A stretch of DNA of 64,000 nucleotides from positions 118 to 64,117 of the forward strand of contig CP092880.1 in NCBI GenBank assembly GCA_030710605.1, read 5' to 3'. The notes under the pieces are model-generated. The model searched no databases and was not told the DNA's origin. It was given only the letters and a program-made list of their open reading frames with translations. The position numbers and the translations under genes are program-made. This DNA comes from Cordylochernes scorpioides. Its lineage: Eukaryota; Arthropoda; Arachnida; Pseudoscorpiones; Chernetidae. Positions within the stretch are counted from its first letter, which is position 1. The number at the start of each line of letters is the position of its first letter. This document shows, in pieces, positions 1 through 10,269 of this stretch.

Positions 1-438
1 TCACTGTTAACGCTGACCCACCAAACAATAAAAGACATTCTACAAAATATGTGGACTGTTATCACCCACAGTCATACATTGGTCGCCCTCATCCTTGAGA
101 TTCTAGAAGAGAGTTTCCAAGACCTTTTCCGGACACGAACCGATATACATACACCGTCCCATACACCCATCTACCATCACACCAACATATCACACTACCA
201 CCTTCTTGAGAAGACTGGGGAGAAGACTAATAATATCAAAAATGGATCTAACGCCATCTTAAATGACCAGCGTTCACCAAAGACCCTGGATCGTCAGCTA
301 GAGAAATCAGGTCACGGTGCCGCCACACCAAAAATACATCTCCTCCCCCTCGCGCGGCGTAATGTAAACATCCCACCCTGGACGTGTCTCTTTCTCCCTC
401 GTGTAGCATATGAACGCGCATTTTACATTTCCATTTGA
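1..438 (+). pseudogene. C-terminal part of retroelement 3' ORF (unknown function), copy 1
   Basis: The frame is open from the first base of the window and ends at a stop at 436-438; an in-frame ATG lies at 49. It matches the C-terminal half of the frame at 48861-49604, which lies just after a gypsy integrase C-terminus, so this is the tail of the ORF that follows pol. The upstream part carries hydrophobic stretches (seen in the second copy), as an env-like protein would, but I recognise no fusion peptide, furin site or cysteine pattern. Relative to copy 2 it lacks 12 nt after the Arg-Thr-Arg-Thr-Asp stretch. Function unknown; identity as retroelement-derived rests on position. Confidence 0.45.
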
Positions 439-523
439 GTAAAAGGGCATCATTTTAACTTTTTCACTTTTTCATCTCATTTATCTTTATTAATCCCATA
501 ATTTTTATTGTATTATAATCCCA
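439..523. other. AT-rich spacer / possible LTR remnant
   Basis: Non-coding AT-rich sequence between the retroelement frame and the Helitron 3' end at 524. It could be the truncated 3' LTR of the gypsy-like remnant, but no second LTR copy is present to show it. Confidence 0.3.
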
Positions 524-840
524 CTAGCGGATGTACCCGGCTTCGCCCGGGTTTTACCCGAGTAAAGGTTTGTCTAACGAACATTTGTTAAAACAATTCT
601 CTATAAACTTATAAAAAAAAATATATTTTTTGATAATTTGAAACACGTAAATTTGAATCTCTCAATCTGGCGCTGCTTGCGAGTTAAATATACAAATCTG
701 CAAATAACTAAGGATATTCAAGAAATTATTTTTCAGAAACCTTCCCATACTATACTAAATAACTTCCCAAAGTTTCATGGCGTTCCAATGAGTGGTTTGG
801 TCAGGCATAAAGGACACACACACATTCATTTATATATATA
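524..840 (-). mobile_element. Non-autonomous Helitron-like element A
   Basis: Read on the minus strand the element ends with a GC-rich hairpin (ACCCGGGCGAAGCCGGGT, 534-551), about 6 nt of spacer, then CTAG (524-527) followed by T. That is the Helitron 3' signature (hairpin, CTRR, T target). The other end is a TATATATATAAATG run abutting the CTAG of the next unit, so the expected 5' TC is missing. No Rep or helicase coding sequence is present; the open frames are short and AT-driven. A near-identical copy lies at 49690-50007. Confidence 0.7.
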
Positions 841-924
841 CTAGCCGAATGACCCGGGCAACGCCCGTGTTTTACCCGATTGAATGTTTTGATTCAAATA
901 CTATTTGTTACAATTATAAATTGT

Positions 925-997
925 GGTCATGTGGCCTAGTGGTCATGGCATCTGCCTGGTAAGCGGAAGGTCGTGGGTTCGATTCCCATCCCTTGAC
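925..997 (+). tRNA. tRNA-like sequence with oligo-T tract (pseudogene or SINE head)
   Basis: It has a consensus internal promoter: A box TGGCCTAGTGG and B box GGTTCGATTCC at normal spacing, a 5-bp anticodon stem (TCTGC/GCGGA) with loop CTGGTAA, and a T7 run just downstream (1000-1006) that would serve as a Pol III terminator. The anticodon would read GGT, unusual for a eukaryotic tRNA-Thr, and the acceptor stem pairs poorly, so a decayed tRNA or tRNA-derived SINE head is more likely than a working tRNA. The second copy (50092-50164) has lost the U33 position (loop CCGGTAA). It lies antisense to Helitron B, about 80 nt from its 3' end. Confidence 0.6.
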
Positions 998-1364
998 ACT
1001 TTTTTTATTTTATCCATTCTGACCAAAATCTATCCGTGAACTTCACACAGACAGAATAAGGCAATTATATAAGTAGATTATTTTCCCATTTTTAAATATT
1101 ACCTATGTTACCCATCCACTATCTCTTTTATATATAACCAACTAATATGATATAACCTTTATGTAATCATGTCTATTTTTCCAATATCCAAATATACCAA
1201 CAGTGCGTACACATACCAGTGTCCAGAAAAACCTGTTTCTGCAGCTTGTTCTTCAATGTCCTTTATGTCATGCCGAATGTTTCCTCTACTAGTTCCTCGA
1301 ATAACTCAGCGATATTTTGAGCTTGCTCGTAAGGAAATATGTGGTTTTCAATTTTTCTTACAAC

Positions 1365-1460
1365 TTCCAAAGAGTATAAATTTAAATGTTCAAACTTCCA
1401 AAGAGTATAAATTTAAATTGTGCACGTCCCTTAGACTCCCAAAGAGTATAAACTTATTTT
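1365..1460. repeat. Short tandem motif (AACTTCCAAAGAGTATAAATT-type, three copies)
   Basis: The motif CTTCCAAAGAGTATAAA recurs at about 1368, 1396 and, less exactly (CTCCCAAAGAGTATAAA), 1435. It is conserved in the second long copy near 50537-50620. No function is apparent. Confidence 0.7.
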
Positions 1461-2846
1461 TTTATTCAAAGATTTTGTTCTTGCACATATAAACACCTAG
1501 CCTGTGCATGGTTTTTCCACATGCTTCAGCCTTTAGGATATTATATAGCGGATTAAATTTAACTGTATGTCACCATGCCAATCCCAAAGATTGGACTGTC
1601 CCCATCGAGTCGCAACCCGCAAAAAGGGGTTCGCTCTCTCCTGTCCTCGACAGACGTCCTCGTACTTCATGAGCACTAATCCAGCTGCCTAATAAAACGG
1701 TCACGGTCTGACACTGCGCCACCACCACACCTGTATATAACTGTACCAGTCTTTTTATTATTATTATTATTATTTGCTACCAACCTTTTCTACCTCAATC
1801 GACCACCTATTGCTCCTTATCTCAGTACCCCACATTCCCTATAATCACAGCATAACGACCCCATTAATCAGTCTGATTACTGAGATCGACTCCACAGAGC
1901 TTAGAACCCCTTCTAACCTCTCCATTTGTTGGGGGGACATCTCTGATAATTTAAAAGCCCATTCATTCTACCATATCCCTGCATATGTCCTACCACATTG
2001 TACCAAACTTATAACTACTGTATAACATGATGTACTGTGTTAAGAGCCAAATAAAATACGGACTGTATGTCAGACAGACAGAGAAAAACAAGGAGATAAT
2101 ACGATTATAGATATTCATAAACGATTGCAGTTAGGCCTAAAGTTAATAGGAAAGATTCCCACCTCGCATCATTAGCGCTAGGTCAACGACATTTTTATTC
2201 CAGAGAACTCCAAGACAAAGGACCCCGGAGTTGAATTAGCTAAAAACAATTATATTTGGGTCAATGCTCCATCCTCACATTTTCTGCTATAACTATCAAA
2301 AATGGCTTCCCAGTCGTTTGGACCAATCAAGGCGATTTTTCATATTCCATGACGTAATGAATGACCAATCAAAATCTCTGTATAGGTCACGTGACACCAC
2401 CCGACTGGGGAAGCCTCAGTAGCGTCTCCGAGTCTCATTGGTACTAGACGTGTCTCCTGATCTAGCGTAAATCGCGTGGCGCGTAAGCTCACTCTCCTCC
2501 TATGTTCTCTGTCTGTCAGCATCGGTTCCCTTGACCAACCTATCCTGTGTCCTCACTCCTGCCATCACGACTGTAAATTCACCCCAATCCAATCCCAAAC
2601 TTCAAGTTGACAGCACCTTAGCTGTCACAAATAACACAGGGTAAACAGAGAGTCGACAAGATTAGACATACATACACACTGACCTTTTTATATATACTAG
2701 CCGAATGACCCGGGCAACGCCCGGGTTTTACCCGATTAAATGCTTTTATTCAAATACTATTAGTTACAATTATAAATTGGCGCCGTGGATGTCATTCCTG
2801 TATAATATATAAATGAGTTTTAAGAATTGTAAAAAAAAAAAAAAAA

Positions 2847-2918
2847 TGCATCGTCTGGGAATCTAACCCGGGCCGCGAGCCATGGCAGGCGAGCATTCTA
2901 CCACTGAACCACCGATGG
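2847..2918 (-). tRNA. tRNA-Gly(GCC)-like pseudogene, anticodon arm rearranged
   Basis: The minus strand closely follows eukaryotic tRNA-Gly(GCC): A-box region GGTTCAGTGGTAGAATGCTC, T-arm GGCCCGGGTTAGATTCCC (C to A in the TTCGA box) and 3' end GATGCA. A 16-nt A run on the plus strand (2831-2846) gives an immediate T16 terminator on the transcript strand. In this copy the anticodon arm reads CTGCCATGGCTCGCGG instead of a clean stem-loop. The copy at 52016-52087 keeps the stem and the GCC anticodon. Acceptor-stem mismatches argue against function. Confidence 0.72.
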
Positions 2919-3352
2919 TAATGAGAAATGGCCATATTTGGGTATTTATTCCATTCACAAAAGCAAACGTGACAGAATTGATTATGACGCTGATAACTGT
3001 ATAATTGAATATAGGGATACTACATTATGATGCATTAGCGCGCCATCTGTTATGAAAATTCGATACTATTATAGACGCGTATGATTCGTTTACAAATTAA
3101 ACAATTTCTACTGCCCTTACTGCAATGGAAAAATTAATCGGAGGGCCTAGTTAATCAGTGGTGAACCCTCCCAGCGGTTTCGCCAGTTTAATTTACCATA
3201 CCGCAATTATATTGCATTTTTCGATCTTTCTTTTAGAGTGATACTTAAAAAAAAAAAATTGTGATACTGATGATAGACTCTTGGAATTGGGTATTTTGGA
3301 TGAACTATGGACATAAGGTTCAAGGACAGCAGAATTACATACATTTATAAAT

Positions 3353-3807
3353 ATTAAAAATAAAAAAGGCATCTCCTGACCACGAGCACATGTGCTTTTT
3401 TGATGGCAGAGCGCCATCTAGTGGAGCAAAAATAAACTAAACGTTTATTTAACTTGCTCCGTGATATTTGGCTAACCCAATTTCTTGATTTATCAAGAAA
3501 AGCCATCCACGAACGCGTTTCGCGCTGTTGGCGCTCGTCAGCGTGGAGAAGGCTGTAACCACTGCGACCAAAAAATATTTTTGGTCAATGGCTTCCCGAG
3601 AAATCAGTCTTCTCCACGCTGACGAGCGCCAACAGCGCGAAACGCGTTCGTGGATGGCTTTTCTTGATAAATCAAGAAATTGGGTTGGCCAAATATCACG
3701 GAGCAAGTTAAATAAACGTTTAGTTTATTTTTGCTCCACTAGATGGCGCTCTGCCATCTAAAAAGCACATGTGCTCGTGGTCAGGAGATGCCTTTTTATT
3801 TTTAATA
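3353..3807. mobile_element. Fold-back MITE, complete (arms ~210 bp)
   Basis: The arms are near-perfect inverted copies: AAAGGCATCTCCTGACCACG at the left and its complement at the right end. They contain the inverted sequences GGCGCTCGTCAGCGTGGAGA and GATGGCAGAGCGCCATC. The short frames on both strands are arm translations, not genes. Related copies: 8240-8525 (truncated), 52524-52838 (one arm deleted) and 62898-63412 (flanked by a 12-bp direct repeat). No transposase. Confidence 0.85.
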
Positions 3808-4164
3808 TCAACACCTGACCCACTTATCTTTTATTTTTTCTATTGTTTTTCATTTATAAATATATTAATTCGATTGCTCGAAGCATATAACATATTTATA
3901 ATTGTATGTAATTCTGCTGTCCTCAAAGCTTATGTCCATAGTTCATCTAAAATACCCATTCCAAGAGTATCAACAGTATCACTATAAAAGGAAGATCTAA
4001 AAATGCAATATAACAGCGGTATGGTAGATTAAACTGGCGAAACCACTGGGAGGGTTCACCACTGATGAGCCAGGCGCTCCCATTAATTTTTCCATTGCAG
4101 TAAGGACAGTAGAAATTGTTTAAAGCGTAAAAGAATCATGCGCGTATATAATAGTTTCGAAATA

Positions 4165-4203
4165 TATTACACATTGATAATAGATAAAAGGCCGAGAAGC
4201 GAT
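4165..4203 (-). ncRNA. U2 snRNA 5'-end-like sequence (fragment)
   Basis: The minus strand from 4203 reads ATCGCTTCTCGGCCTTTT, identical to the conserved first 18 nt of eukaryotic U2 snRNA. It then drifts (ATCTATTATCAATGTGTAATAT against U2 GGCTAAGATCAAGTGTAGTAT). The rest of U2 (Sm site, 3' stem-loops) is absent. It sits exactly at the tip of the palindrome arm. Recognition from known U2; no alignment was run. Confidence 0.6.
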
Positions 4204-4219
4204 GTTTTATACATAGAGA

Positions 4220-5886
4220 TGACCTGGCTTCGTCTGTCTTCTGCTCGAGTTAATGTTTTGCTTGTTCCTACCTACTAAAAATGATAATCTGTCTTCGCCC
4301 GTAGTCTGTTTTAGGGAATTTCCCCGAAAGAATTTCGTATCTGACAATCAAGCATGATATAGCAAAATTGTCATAATCATTTTCTAAATAAAAATGGCTT
4401 TTTTGCCCAGTACTTGGTCATTTTAAATATTTCTTGGCTAAAAATTCGACAATAAACTCTTCCTGCCTTTGTTTGCTGTCCTTATTTAATTTTCCCCCTA
4501 TCTTTGTATCTTTATTTCTTCTTATTAAACGATCTGCTATCAAATAATCACCACCTGATTATTTGAAAATATACATAGGTATCAGGTCCGTAGAACTTGA
4601 GACTTTTCACAACCATCATCACTGGGTGAAGTAGAATGCGTATGCCTTTGTCATTAAGACTAGTGACAAAAGTTGCTTTTACGGGTTAACACACAATGTG
4701 CAATTTACTAGGGCCTGAGAGTAATAGTAATTTGCACACAAGAGAATCGTAGTCAAGAATACAACAACAAAAATGAAAGAGAAATAAATAAAAACTCACG
4801 ATTTTCTATATAAAAATAGAACAGTACTTATCTTTTATTGTAGCGTTGGTAGGGAGCGGACCAGGGTCACACAGGTATGCGAGGAGATCACCAGACACGG
4901 ATAAAGCACGCAGAGAACACTTTAAATGTCTCCAAACGATAATCCACCACTGCACCTCTCGCAATACCATAGCCCCCTCTTATATACAAATATGGCCACC
5001 TTCGTTGATTGAGAAGGCAGGAGATTAGTTCACTAACAAACAAAAACAAAATTCTTCCCACTAAAAACTGAGACAAAATGAAAGTGCAAATGTTTGTCAA
5101 TATAATTTGACACTGGGACCACTACTCAGTGGCAGGCCGAATTAGCTGCAAAATGAAATGGCCGCCTCTGACATAAGGAACAGACACCATATGCAGCCGC
5201 TCCTAACATGGAGTACAAACGCTGCTCATCCTGTATCCCTGGATCAGAAGTTCTTACAGGATACTATCAGCCGGACCAGCTGAACACAGGTTTTTTAGCG
5301 AGCTTGTTACTGCTCTCCCTCCTCCTTTTTCATCCGGGCTTGGGACCGGCAAAGGCGGAGTTAGTGTGAGATTGAATGAACACAATCGATAACTTATAAA
5401 CGATTACAATAGGTTTCTCATATATCACCACATAAAGACACCAGTCACTCTTTTAACCTATCAGAAACTACCATTCATTATTTTCAAACCAATAGTAAAT
5501 AACATTTAATTTTGGAATAAAGTTATATACAAAAGTCACCAATCCATAAATAGATATACATAGATCTATCCGATATTTATAATAGATTATTGCCTGGAAA
5601 TTGAAACATAGATTTGATAGTCTGATTATACAAAATGTCATTTAGAAAACTGAGAAAAGACAACGGTGTGTGTGTGTGTGTGTGAGGATAACATGGCAAT
5701 TTATTTTGATCAAAACAATTACTAACTTATTTTGATTGCAAGAACACAGGGGCAATGAGAGATATACGTTGAGTAGAGTGTAAAATAATATGTTTATTAA
5801 TGTTTAAATACTTTATAATATAGAAAGTATTTTTGAGTTATTTTAAAATAAATATATGTGTGTGCCACAATTGTATAAGTATAGAG
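4220..5886. repeat. Repeat-unit body, copy A, first part
   Basis: Non-coding sequence shared in order with 24646-25770 and 53251-54655. I see no protein domain in any frame; the short frames around 4846-5100 are not conserved as protein. It includes a moderately GC-rich stretch (5100-5360). Confidence 0.8.
5668..5684 (+). repeat. (TG)n microsatellite
   Basis: A GT/TG run whose length varies among the homologous positions near 25621 and 62777, as expected of a dinucleotide repeat. Confidence 0.85.
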
Positions 5887-6219
5887 CAGTGATTCTCAAC
5901 CAATGTGCCGCGGTAATTTTGTGTGCCGCGAAATTCTAAAAATGTGCCGCCGAATTTTAGTCATATGATTATGTTCACGTTTGTATTGGTTTTTCTTTTT
6001 TTCTTTTTCATTTTTTTACTTTTTAAAATAACGAAATTAGCAAATTGAATGTTAGAGATGTATATTACTTATATTTTGCATAGAAAAATATTGATACATA
6101 ATTTGAATTTTCTTGTATTCAAGTTAGCAAAAGTGTGCCGCGAAATTCTAAAATTGTGCCGCCAAATTTTCAAATCTTTAAAATAATGCCGCAACAAAAA
6201 AAAAGGTTGAGAATCACTG
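5887..6219. mobile_element. hAT-type MITE with 8-bp target duplication
   Basis: Terminal inverted repeats CAGTGATTCTCAACC / GGTTGAGAATCACTG enclose 333 bp and are flanked by 8-bp direct repeats GTATAGAG (5879-5886 and 6220-6227). The homologous position in copy C (near 63509) has a single GTATAGAG, an empty site. The interior has two diverged copies of a GTGTGCCGCGAAATTCTAAAA motif near each end. No transposase. CAG-starting TIRs and an 8-bp duplication are diagnostic of hAT. Confidence 0.93.
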
Positions 6220-6227
6220 GTATAGAG

Positions 6228-8239
6228 TTTGCATTTACTGAATGGCTCGCGCGAAAGAAATAAATTATTGTATATATTGCCAATTTTCAATGTTTCATAA
6301 CATTTGAGAGAAAAAAATAATATGATCAATCAATATTTTAAAGTAATGGGTCGATGGAAGGGTGGTCTAAACCGTTGGTTTTTGACCCTAACGAACCGGG
6401 ATCTAATCTGCGCATTGGGCACTTTTTTCTGATTTAAGAAAAATATGCTCTAATGGCACCTGATTCTTGCAAAAGTCCAAACCCACCAGCGAGTGCAAGT
6501 AATCAAACGGGGCTCTGGCACATTTCTAAGTGCTAAGTCGAACTGCTTTTCACATTTGTGGACATGTGATCAATTACAGTTAAAGCAGTCGCCAACTTCT
6601 ACCCACCATGATTATAATGGCTTGTACCAGGTGTACTTGGGATAAGCAAAAAAAAAAGTTCAAGTTCCATATTATTTTAAATGTATTGTATGCGAGACTA
6701 AATAGTTTGTCTTCAAATTCGATCTGTATTTGTGTATGTGTGTGTACTCGATCTAAATATACATTTCATGTAACCACAGAATGTTAAGAATTACTATAAA
6801 ATATTTGAAAAGACCAAAATACCACCATCTCAAAACCTGGCAGAAATCCGTGGAAATAGGCAAGGTCTAACCGACCACTTTTATATATCAGCGATATGAG
6901 GATTATTGTGATCACTGGAATAAGACCTAACTGTGTTTAGGAACAGAAATATCGAGTCCCATAGCTCAGTCTCAAATCGAGAATAGACAGTAAATTTTAC
7001 TTGTATTCCTCTATAAGGCATATTCATAGTGAAGTATGAAAGACAACTGATATTTGATAATATAAAATGAGAAAGAAAACGTCTGAATTTGATCAATTTT
7101 TTCCGCATTTCATCATTTTATATATTTTAAAATATACATATTCGAAGCTTCAAAGCATTTTATATAAATAACAAATGTTTGAATGATATTTCTTTTATTA
7201 TTTTTGAGGTTATTGAAGTAGAAAATTTAGTCATAATCTTATTGTTACAAATTCTATTTCATATTGAATTCAAAATGATGGAGATTATTTTAAATATATC
7301 TCAAACAGATAATATATAATTAAAAAAGGTACATATTATTTTTTATTTCATATAAATATTAATATTGAATTTTTAGGACTCTATAAAAATTTCGTTTCCA
7401 ACGGTCCAACAATGGGCCAGTCGGTTGGGAATTGAGGTGGAGGCGGGTCTGCTTTGAGACTCTGTCCGAATTTACTTGTTTCCTCAGATATTGAGGCTTT
7501 GTCTTCCTCTCCCCCGACTCTTTGATCTTTGAGACGGAGTCCATAGCATCGGCAGACCAGTTCCTGGCAGGGCCTGGACCATCAGCTCGGCCGAGTCATC
7601 GAGCGAGTTGGATGCTCTGGTTGTGCCAGAAGAGTGGAATAGGGCTTCTACGGAGGCGAAGCGCCACTATAAACAAAGGCTAACGCGCTGAGCAGGTACC
7701 TCCTGGGTGGCGTGGAAACCCTTTGCGAAAATATTCATGACCTGGTCTGGTGATGCATGGACTTTGGATGAGATAAAATGATAACATTAAATGCCATAAC
7801 CCATTAACGCTGGAAAATAGAAATAAATTCAATACACACCAAGTAAGAACATACATAGAGTTATAGAAACAAAATAAAATATCAGCTTAGCCCCAAAATA
7901 TTTCCAGTATTCTTCAACAAAATCAAACTATATGATAGAATACATCTATTACAATAGTTGAACGGTCTGGGGATTTAATTGGCGAAACAGATAGGAGAAT
8001 TCACCACTGATGTACCATGCCCTTCCTTAATTATATGACGTTGAAAGGTGGCATAAAATTCTTTGTCATTTTCGAACTCTGGGTGACCCTCGAACATATA
8101 CTAGATCTATAAACAATGTACGTCGCCTCTTCCATCAAAATAGACGCCAAAATTATGTCTCTATTGATTGATTGCTTTATCAACCATGCAGACTTTCTCT
8201 CTCTCTATATCGGTTCATGACAAAATTTATATATATATA
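6228..8239. repeat. Repeat-unit body, copy A, second part
   Basis: Non-coding, collinear with 31060-33350 and, up to the window end, with 63510-64000. A GC-rich block at 7380-7740 stands out in AT-rich surroundings and is highly conserved between the A and B copies. No frame in it survives in both copies on the plus strand, and the minus-strand frame at 7359-7544 resembles no family. A degenerate piece of the palindrome (GGCGAAACAGATAGGAGAATTCACCACTGATG) lies at 7981-8012. Confidence 0.75.
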
Positions 8240-8525
8240 TTAAAAATAAAGAAGGCATCTCCTGACCACGAGCACATGTGCTTTTTAGATGGCAGAGCGC
8301 CATCTAGTGGAGCAAAAATAAACTAAACGTTTATTTAGCTTGCTACGAGATATTTGGCCAACCCAATTTCTTGATAAATCAAGAAAAGCCATCCAAGAAC
8401 GCGTTTCGCGCTGTTGGCGCTCGTCAGCGTGGAGAAGGCTGTAACCACTGCGACCAAAATGATTTTTGGTCCCAATGGCTTCCCGAAAAATCAAGAAATG
8501 GGTATTTAAGGCCAAATTCATATAT
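8240..8525. mobile_element. Fold-back MITE, left part, cut by LTR element
   Basis: It starts with the same AAAAATAAAGAAGGCATCTCCTGACC end as the complete MITE and runs past the arm into the central GGGTATTTAAGGCCAAA segment (compare 63195-63210). It is then interrupted by the gag-only LTR element at 8526. The right arm is not found beyond 10517. Confidence 0.8.
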
Positions 8526-8773
8526 TGTGGCGAAGAAATATTTTATTATTTAATTTAATATTATTCAATGAAAATATTCAACAGATTATAAAAATATATA
8601 TTACTCTGTATTTGTGAAATCATCTTTAAAATATTTCTTTGCTTGCTTGCTTAAGATTCTCTAGCTGTAGATAATTGGGCTGACCTGTTAATAATTGTCG
8701 ACTCGTCGCTGTGACGTCATCAATAAATACTTTTACATCTTAGGATATTTCAAGGCTTGATTTCTACGCTACA
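8526..8773 (+). repeat. 5' LTR of gag-only element
   Basis: Begins TGTGGCGAAG and ends TACGCTACA. The end of the LTR is followed by ACTGGTGGAGAAGC, which has the TGG expected of a primer-binding site. AATAAA lies near the end (CATCAATAAATAC). Confidence 0.93.
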
Positions 8774-8849
8774 ACTGGTGGAGAAGCTGGACCGATACCC
8801 ATTAAGAAATAAAAGAAAAATTGATTCTGTTGAACCAGAAGAAACTTCT

Positions 8850-10016
8850 ATGAATGTAAAGAAGGAAGGTACCCAGGTAAGCAACTACGTTGTTCAACAT
8901 CTGCCAAGGAACCCTTCCATTTTCTCCGGGGAGGATGGTGAAGATCTCCAAAAATGGTTAAAAGGGTATGCACGTGTGGCAAAGTACAACCATTGGGATG
9001 AAACCCTTTGTCTTACTAAAGTTTATTTTTATCTGTCTGGAACTACTCTCAAATGGTTTGAGAACAACGAAGAAAGCATCCAGACTTGGAAGGAATTCAC
9101 ATCTCAATTAGAGAATGTGTTCGGAAAAAAAGAAAATTCAAAATTGCAAGCGGAGAAGAAACTTAAAACACGGGCACAATTAAAAGGCGAAAGTACCGAA
9201 TTTTACATCCAGGATGTCCTGTGCTTGTGCAAAGAGGCTGATCTTCAAATGAGCGAGGAAGATAAAATCTCCCACCTCATGAAGGGGATAGCTGAGGAGC
9301 TTTATCAAGCACTCCTACCGAGGGATGTACAGAGCACCGAGCAATTCATTACAGAATGTCACCGTGTCGAAGCGCTCCGTTGTAGGCGAGTTACCCCAAC
9401 CAAGTACGATCGCTCACCAAATGTAGCCTCTCTCTGTGACCAGGAAGACGGAGAAGATCTGTCATCGCTGATCCGAAAAATTGTTCGTGAAGAGATACAG
9501 CAAGCATTGGACTCTCCACATGAGGAGCCTAAAATCGCTGTCATTGAAGATTTAGTGAGGGAAGAGATTGTAAAGACCTTGGCACCTAGATCAAAACCTA
9601 CAATAAGTCCCCCTCAAGCATCCAGGACGGAATCAAATACTAGATACGAGGCCCAAACGATACGACCGCATCCTGAACCTCATTACCGAAAGCAAGGAAG
9701 AAGATGTGACACCAATGAATGGCGGACAACTGAGGGGAAGCCAATCTGTTTCTACTGCGGACGCCCAGGTCACGTCGTCCGCTATTGCCTGAACAGAAAG
9801 AGACACAATGAGGAAAGGAGAAATGAATATTTCCGAAGAAAGCAAGACGCAATGGAATTCTACAACTCTCAAACCGAATCTCAGGAACCCAATTATGAAT
9901 CATCGAGGAAAAATTTCAGACGCTACCGAAGCCCTACCCCATATACCGGTCGAAACAGACAAAATTTCTCACCTGCTAGAAGATCTAGCTGGTCGCCCCG
10001 CCATGAAAATTAGATG
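8850..10016 (+). CDS. Gag polyprotein of TR-GAG element
   Basis: The first in-frame ATG is at 8850; the frame is open upstream into the LTR. The protein is about 390 residues. Residues ~40-160 form a retrotransposon gag (capsid-like) domain with the usual W/F/L pattern (DLQKWLKGYARVAKYNHWD, LSGTTLKWFE, WKEFTSQLENVFG). The middle is acidic with charged helices. A single CCHC zinc knuckle (CFYCGRPGHVVRYC) is followed by an Arg-rich tail, expected for RNA packaging. The frame is intact, which implies recent or selected activity. A domesticated gag is unlikely because it sits between identical LTRs with a target duplication. Confidence 0.9.
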
Positions 10017-10269
10017 TTAGACCATATTGGAGGTGAGGCCGCAAAGTTAGGAAATCCTACCTTGCCGACCACAGTATAAATAAGAAAAAACTACATTGAC
10101 GTAAATATAGACCTGCCAAGCCCTCAGGAAGAAGACATCTCAACTGAAAGAAGACATCCACCCCAGTCACCTGAAAATATCCATGGCCCTAGTACTATGT
10201 AGTTATTGAGACTGACGACGTAAGTCTCCTGCTGAGCATCGGGTCGATGCTCTTTATAGGAGGAGGCTA
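10017..10269 (+). other. Non-coding 3' part and polypurine tract of TR-GAG
   Basis: About 250 bp with stops in all plus frames, ending in a purine-rich AGGAGGAGG just before the 3' LTR, the expected priming site for plus-strand synthesis. Nothing of pol is recognisable here. Confidence 0.7.

Larger units (their letters stand above)
841..2696 (-). mobile_element. Non-autonomous Helitron-like element B
   Basis: The 3' end on the minus strand is CTAG (841-844) preceded by a hairpin (arms ACCCGGGC / GCCCGTGT, 852-871). The 5' end would be the TATATATAAAAAGG run at 2683-2696, which directly abuts the CTAG of element C. The interior carries a tRNA-like unit (925-997), a tandem of a short AACTTCCAAAGAGTATAAATT motif near 1368-1455, an ATT microsatellite (~1750-1774) and otherwise unrecognised sequence. 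Short frames at 1169, 1774 and 2340 resemble no family. Copy at 50008-51866. Confidence 0.6.
3018..4205. repeat. Large palindromic (fold-back) repeat, U2-like tip
   Basis: The left arm from about 3050 (..TACTGCCCTTACTGCAATGG.. at 3109-3128) and the right arm to 4205 (CCATTGCAGTAAGGACAG at 4093-4110) are inverted copies several hundred bases long, with a MITE inserted near the centre. The right tip ends in a U2-snRNA-like sequence. The same arms occur at 23969-24629, and shorter or diverged at 30860-31056 and 33850-34110. Non-coding. Confidence 0.85.
2697..4219 (-). mobile_element. Helitron-like element C carrying tRNA-Gly-like unit and palindrome
   Basis: The minus-strand 3' end is clear: a strong hairpin (ACCCGGGC-GTT-GCCCGGGT, 2708-2726) then CTAG (2697-2700) with T following. 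The proposed 5' end is TCTCTATGTATAAAAC, whose first base is at 4219, with an A before it (A^TC). That 5' end is less certain, because repeat unit B carries the same sequence at 24630-24645 without a Helitron 3' end. Reading 5' to 3' on the minus strand the interior holds a U2-like segment, a large palindrome with a fold-back MITE at its centre, and a tRNA-Gly-like unit. Copy at 51867-53250, exactly 139 bp shorter because of one deletion. Confidence 0.5.
1..5640. repeat. Direct long duplication, copy 1
   Basis: This stretch is repeated in direct orientation from 49156 to about 54653. Reading the copies side by side, the first ~4.9 kb differ at only scattered bases plus small indels (a 12-nt in-frame indel near 146, a 139-bp deletion in copy 2). 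From about 4945 onward substitutions become clearly more frequent. The copy starts before the window. It contains a retroelement tail, three Helitron-like units and the beginning of a repeat-unit body. It could be a segmental duplication or an assembly effect; the sequence alone cannot decide. Confidence 0.93.

Noticed and set aside
925-997. Functional tRNA-Thr gene
   Set aside because: Poor acceptor pairing, unusual GGT anticodon, loss of U33 in the sister copy and location inside a Helitron.
3353-3807. Pair of convergent small genes (frames on both strands at 3449-3761)
   Set aside because: The frames are the two arms of one palindrome read in opposite directions.
6881-7108. Minus-strand 75-codon frame also present at 32009-32236
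   Set aside because: Shared only because the repeat-unit DNA is shared; no family resemblance, no sign of codon-level conservation.
7359-7544. Minus-strand frame in the GC-rich block, repeated at 32475-32723
   Set aside because: Resembles no protein and has no promoter or context; kept only as a conserved DNA block.
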